A DNA stretch of 64,000 nt from Amaranthus tricolor (taxonomy: Eukaryota; Streptophyta; Magnoliopsida; Caryophyllales; Amaranthaceae): contig NC_080062.1 in the NCBI RefSeq assembly GCF_026212465.1, forward strand, positions 10,196,238 through 10,260,237, written 5' to 3'. The notes under the pieces are model-generated. The model worked only from the letters and a program-made list of their open reading frames with translations. It ran no database searches and had not been told where the DNA came from. Position 1 is the first letter of the stretch. The number at the start of each line of letters is the position of its first letter. Positions 61,274-64,000 of this stretch are shown here, piece by piece. The translations under genes and the position numbers were made by a program.

Positions 61274-63621
61274 TGTAAAGGCCCGATTTAAGTGACCCGG
61301 AAAATCATATGAAAACATGATCCCGGTTCACAAACGGACACTAAAAATTCATTTTTCACTCGGATCGTCAACGTTCCAATGGTAAAGGAATATGGTCAAC
61401 GCAGGAAACAATGCCAAACAAAGAAAACAAGTCAGCGGAAGTCTTTACATACAACTCGAGAGCCTACCGGCCTCTAGACTAGCTAAAAAGTTGTACGAAA
61501 TAAAAAGAAAATTGTCATAATCTTTCGTTACATAAACCGAATTATTTCGACTCATAAACTTATTACAAAATATAACTTAGTCATGATGTTTACGGGTTCT
61601 AAGCCGAGTCCTCACTCCAGCCCCCACCTGCAGTCAACCTACTGCACGTCGTATGACAACACGTAGCAGGTTCCAAAGAACAATCAATACACGTCAGAGA
61701 CTTCATACATATATCAAATAGGTTGAATACAAGCATTGTGTTTATCCTAGCATGCATAGGCTCTAATATATATTCATTATTCAATAATTCCAACTTGTAA
61801 TGTTGCCCGTCCTGTTCGGGTCGTTCAAGTATAAACCATTCACTTTTAGATAATTTCAACTTGTAACGTTGCCCGTCCTGTTCGGGTCGTTCAAGTATAA
61901 ATTCAAATATTTTTGGAGGAATACACTTGGGAGAGCTAATCCCAAGGCAACCACCGACCTAAGAAGTTGCCCGTCCTGTTCGGGTCGCCAAAGGCTAAAG
62001 TATGCATACCCCCATTGTGACCGTAATGATCCAAAACTGCCATGGGAACAATAATTATAATAATCCAAACCAATCGTTAACCCCTTTGGGTAACATAACC
62101 AAACATCAACCCCTTTGGGTGACAAACACATAAATTCTCAATTTCCAATTAATTATTTCATATTATTTGAGGTGTCTAATCCTTATGTGATTTACAATGC
62201 CTCGATTAGAAATGAAACAACACTACTTGCACAACCATATAAACAGTATGGTCTAAGCGTGTACCTTTAAGCACTGCAACTAAACAACGTTTAAGCACGA
62301 TAAGAATTTCGCCCTCTAATGAATCGAGGTCCTAAATAACACACACAAAACGGTCATGTATTAGAACGTGTTTACACATTTAATCCACTCCATACTACTA
62401 AGATATTACCAGGACTTGATAATTTTAAATGTTTTCATCCAATTTCCAAATATTCCAAATTTAATTTCTGACCAGAAACTTTATTGGCCATTTTAGACAG
62501 TTTACAAAATTCAAATGAAAAATTCGACTTCACCACTGCGTCCGGAATGCATCAATTACCTTGGGTACCAAATTTCATAATTTCTAACATCCAATTACTA
62601 TTTTTAATTATTTCAAACGTTTAACGAGTTTTTTTAACACATCGAATACATAAACCAATAACGGAAACGACTAACGTTTTTCGAATCGGCACCAATACCG
62701 AGACAACAGCTGCTGTACGGAACTCCCATTACGTTATTATTGTTTCTATTATTATTATATATATATATATTCATACACAAAAACCCCATCATCAAAGCAT
62801 AAGAGGCATCAAAATAAAAAGAATAGGCCCATCCATAAGATCTTCAAGAGACTTAAAACTCCACAAATTATGATAATTAAATTAAATACTTAATTCTCTT
62901 AACAAATTAAAATTTTGTAGAGAATCATAAAACAAAAATCATCCTTCTTGAATCAAGACATATATATAAATACACAATCCTTCAAGCAAATCCAATTTTG
63001 CTAAAGGATTTATAACTCTTAGATGACTAAACTACTTGATCCATACCATTTAAATTCCTACTAACAAATTGTAATTTAGTTAGAGAAATGTAAAACATAA
63101 AAGAAATTTATTTAAATATCAATATTAACTTAATTCTTTTAAAAAATTAAACTTTGCTAAAGAATATAAATCAGAAACATAACTCAATCCTTTTAACAAA
63201 TTTGAAGTTTATTAAAGGATTAGTAGAGAAAATTATATATAAAAGAAAATATATTCAATCCTCCTAAAAGTCATAGGATATCATCATACATAAAATATAT
63301 TTCACCTTAGAAATCTTATGAATAAAATTTATAAACAACAATTCAACTAAACTTACCCTTTGAACAAAAGATTGGATTGAACAACAAAGTTTTTTTTTTT
63401 TTTTTTCTTGAGAATGCCGAAAACAAAAGGGAGCAAAGGAGAAGAAATTTTTCTGAATTTTTTTATGTTCAAGAGATGATTAAAATGATGATTAAGGATG
63501 CTTGAGAATTAATGAGGAATTAAGGACCCATCCTAATTAAGTCTAAAACACAATTATGAGAGGAGTTACAAAACTCCTCCCATACTTCCCCACAACCGGC
63601 TGCCTTCTCAAATTCCCCTTT

Positions 63622-63698
<77 letters not shown>

Positions 63699-63731
63699 GT
63701 ATATATATATGTATATATGTATATATATATG

Positions 63732-63790
<59 letters not shown>

Positions 63791-63938
63791 GTATATATAT
63801 ATGTATATATATATATGTATATATATATGTATATATATATATGTATATATATATGTATATATATATATGTATATATATATGTATATATATATATATATTA
63901 TATATATGTATATATATATGTATATATGTATATATATG

Positions 63939-63987
<49 letters not shown>

Positions 63988-64000
63988 ATATATATATATA
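61274..64000 (-). mobile_element. Large microsatellite-bearing LTR, right end outside the window
   Basis: Starts TGTAAAGGCCCG immediately after the copia protease frame. Three copies of the phrase GTTGCCCGTCCTGTTCGGGT occur at about 61803-61824, 61867-61888 and 61966-61987. Motifs GTATGCATACCCCCATTG and CGACTTCACCACTGCGTCCG match the solo LTR at 43720-46374 in order and spacing, as does the terminal AT-array. No coding frame. Orientation is by analogy with the ATGTG-flanked copy. The presumed 5' TSD copy is TGTTG at 61269-61273. Confidence 0.75.
63622..64000. repeat. (AT)n microsatellite with ATGTAT interruptions
   Basis: TA array punctuated by TATGTATA at irregular 8-24 bp spacing, reaching the window edge. 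It occupies the same relative position in its LTR as the array at 46013-46312. Confidence 0.95.

Overview
The window looks like nuclear DNA of a flowering plant, very probably a eudicot. The reasons are AT-rich intergenic DNA, GT-AG introns, Ty3/gypsy and Ty1/copia elements primed by initiator-Met tRNA sites, Stowaway, Tourist and PIF/Harbinger elements, a 5S-derived Cassandra-type LTR, and plant gene families (HAK/KUP/KT potassium transporter, plastid-type RibF FAD synthetase, At1g63430-like LRR kinase). Caryophyllales is a weak guess. No prokaryotic features, tRNA genes or CRISPR arrays were seen.

Layout. 1-7.5 kb: no host gene; long (AT)n arrays and a CCGA-rich element (4924-5900) with a 9-bp target-site duplication (TSD). 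7510-8085 (-): intact single-exon membrane protein of unknown function. 10.86-11.39 kb (+): three phased exons of an LRR receptor-kinase fragment. 11861-21538: a three-LTR, two-body tandem of a non-autonomous gypsy element flanked by the TSD GGTTG. 26579-29687 (-): FAD synthetase gene, first exon not found. 30-33 kb: a Tourist-like MITE, and a Cassandra-type solo LTR inside a larger inverted repeat. 34.5-41.1 kb: a second gypsy family in permuted order (pol end - LTR - gag/protease), then a Mutator-like MITE that carries a solo LTR of the same family. 41876-48358: a complete but decayed Harbinger element (Myb/SANT-like gene plus DDE transposase) split by a 2.65-kb solo LTR. 49552-55112 (-): ten-exon HAK/KUP/KT transporter, reconstructed in frame to 731 residues. 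55.9-59.3 kb: Stowaway MITE and short-period degenerate repeats. 59.3-59.8 kb: GRF zinc-finger pseudogene. 59.8-61.3 kb: 5' end of a copia element, cut by another microsatellite-bearing LTR that leaves the window.

The host genes do not form a pathway. Three (7510-8085, RibF, HAK) look functional from sequence; the LRR kinase and GRF pieces look dead. The main story is nested transposition and LTR recombination. The middle LTR of the tandem is a visible 3'LTR/5'LTR hybrid, as expected of unequal crossing-over. In both gypsy families the pol reading frame continues through the polypurine tract into the 3' LTR, and the two LTR-encoded tails resemble each other.
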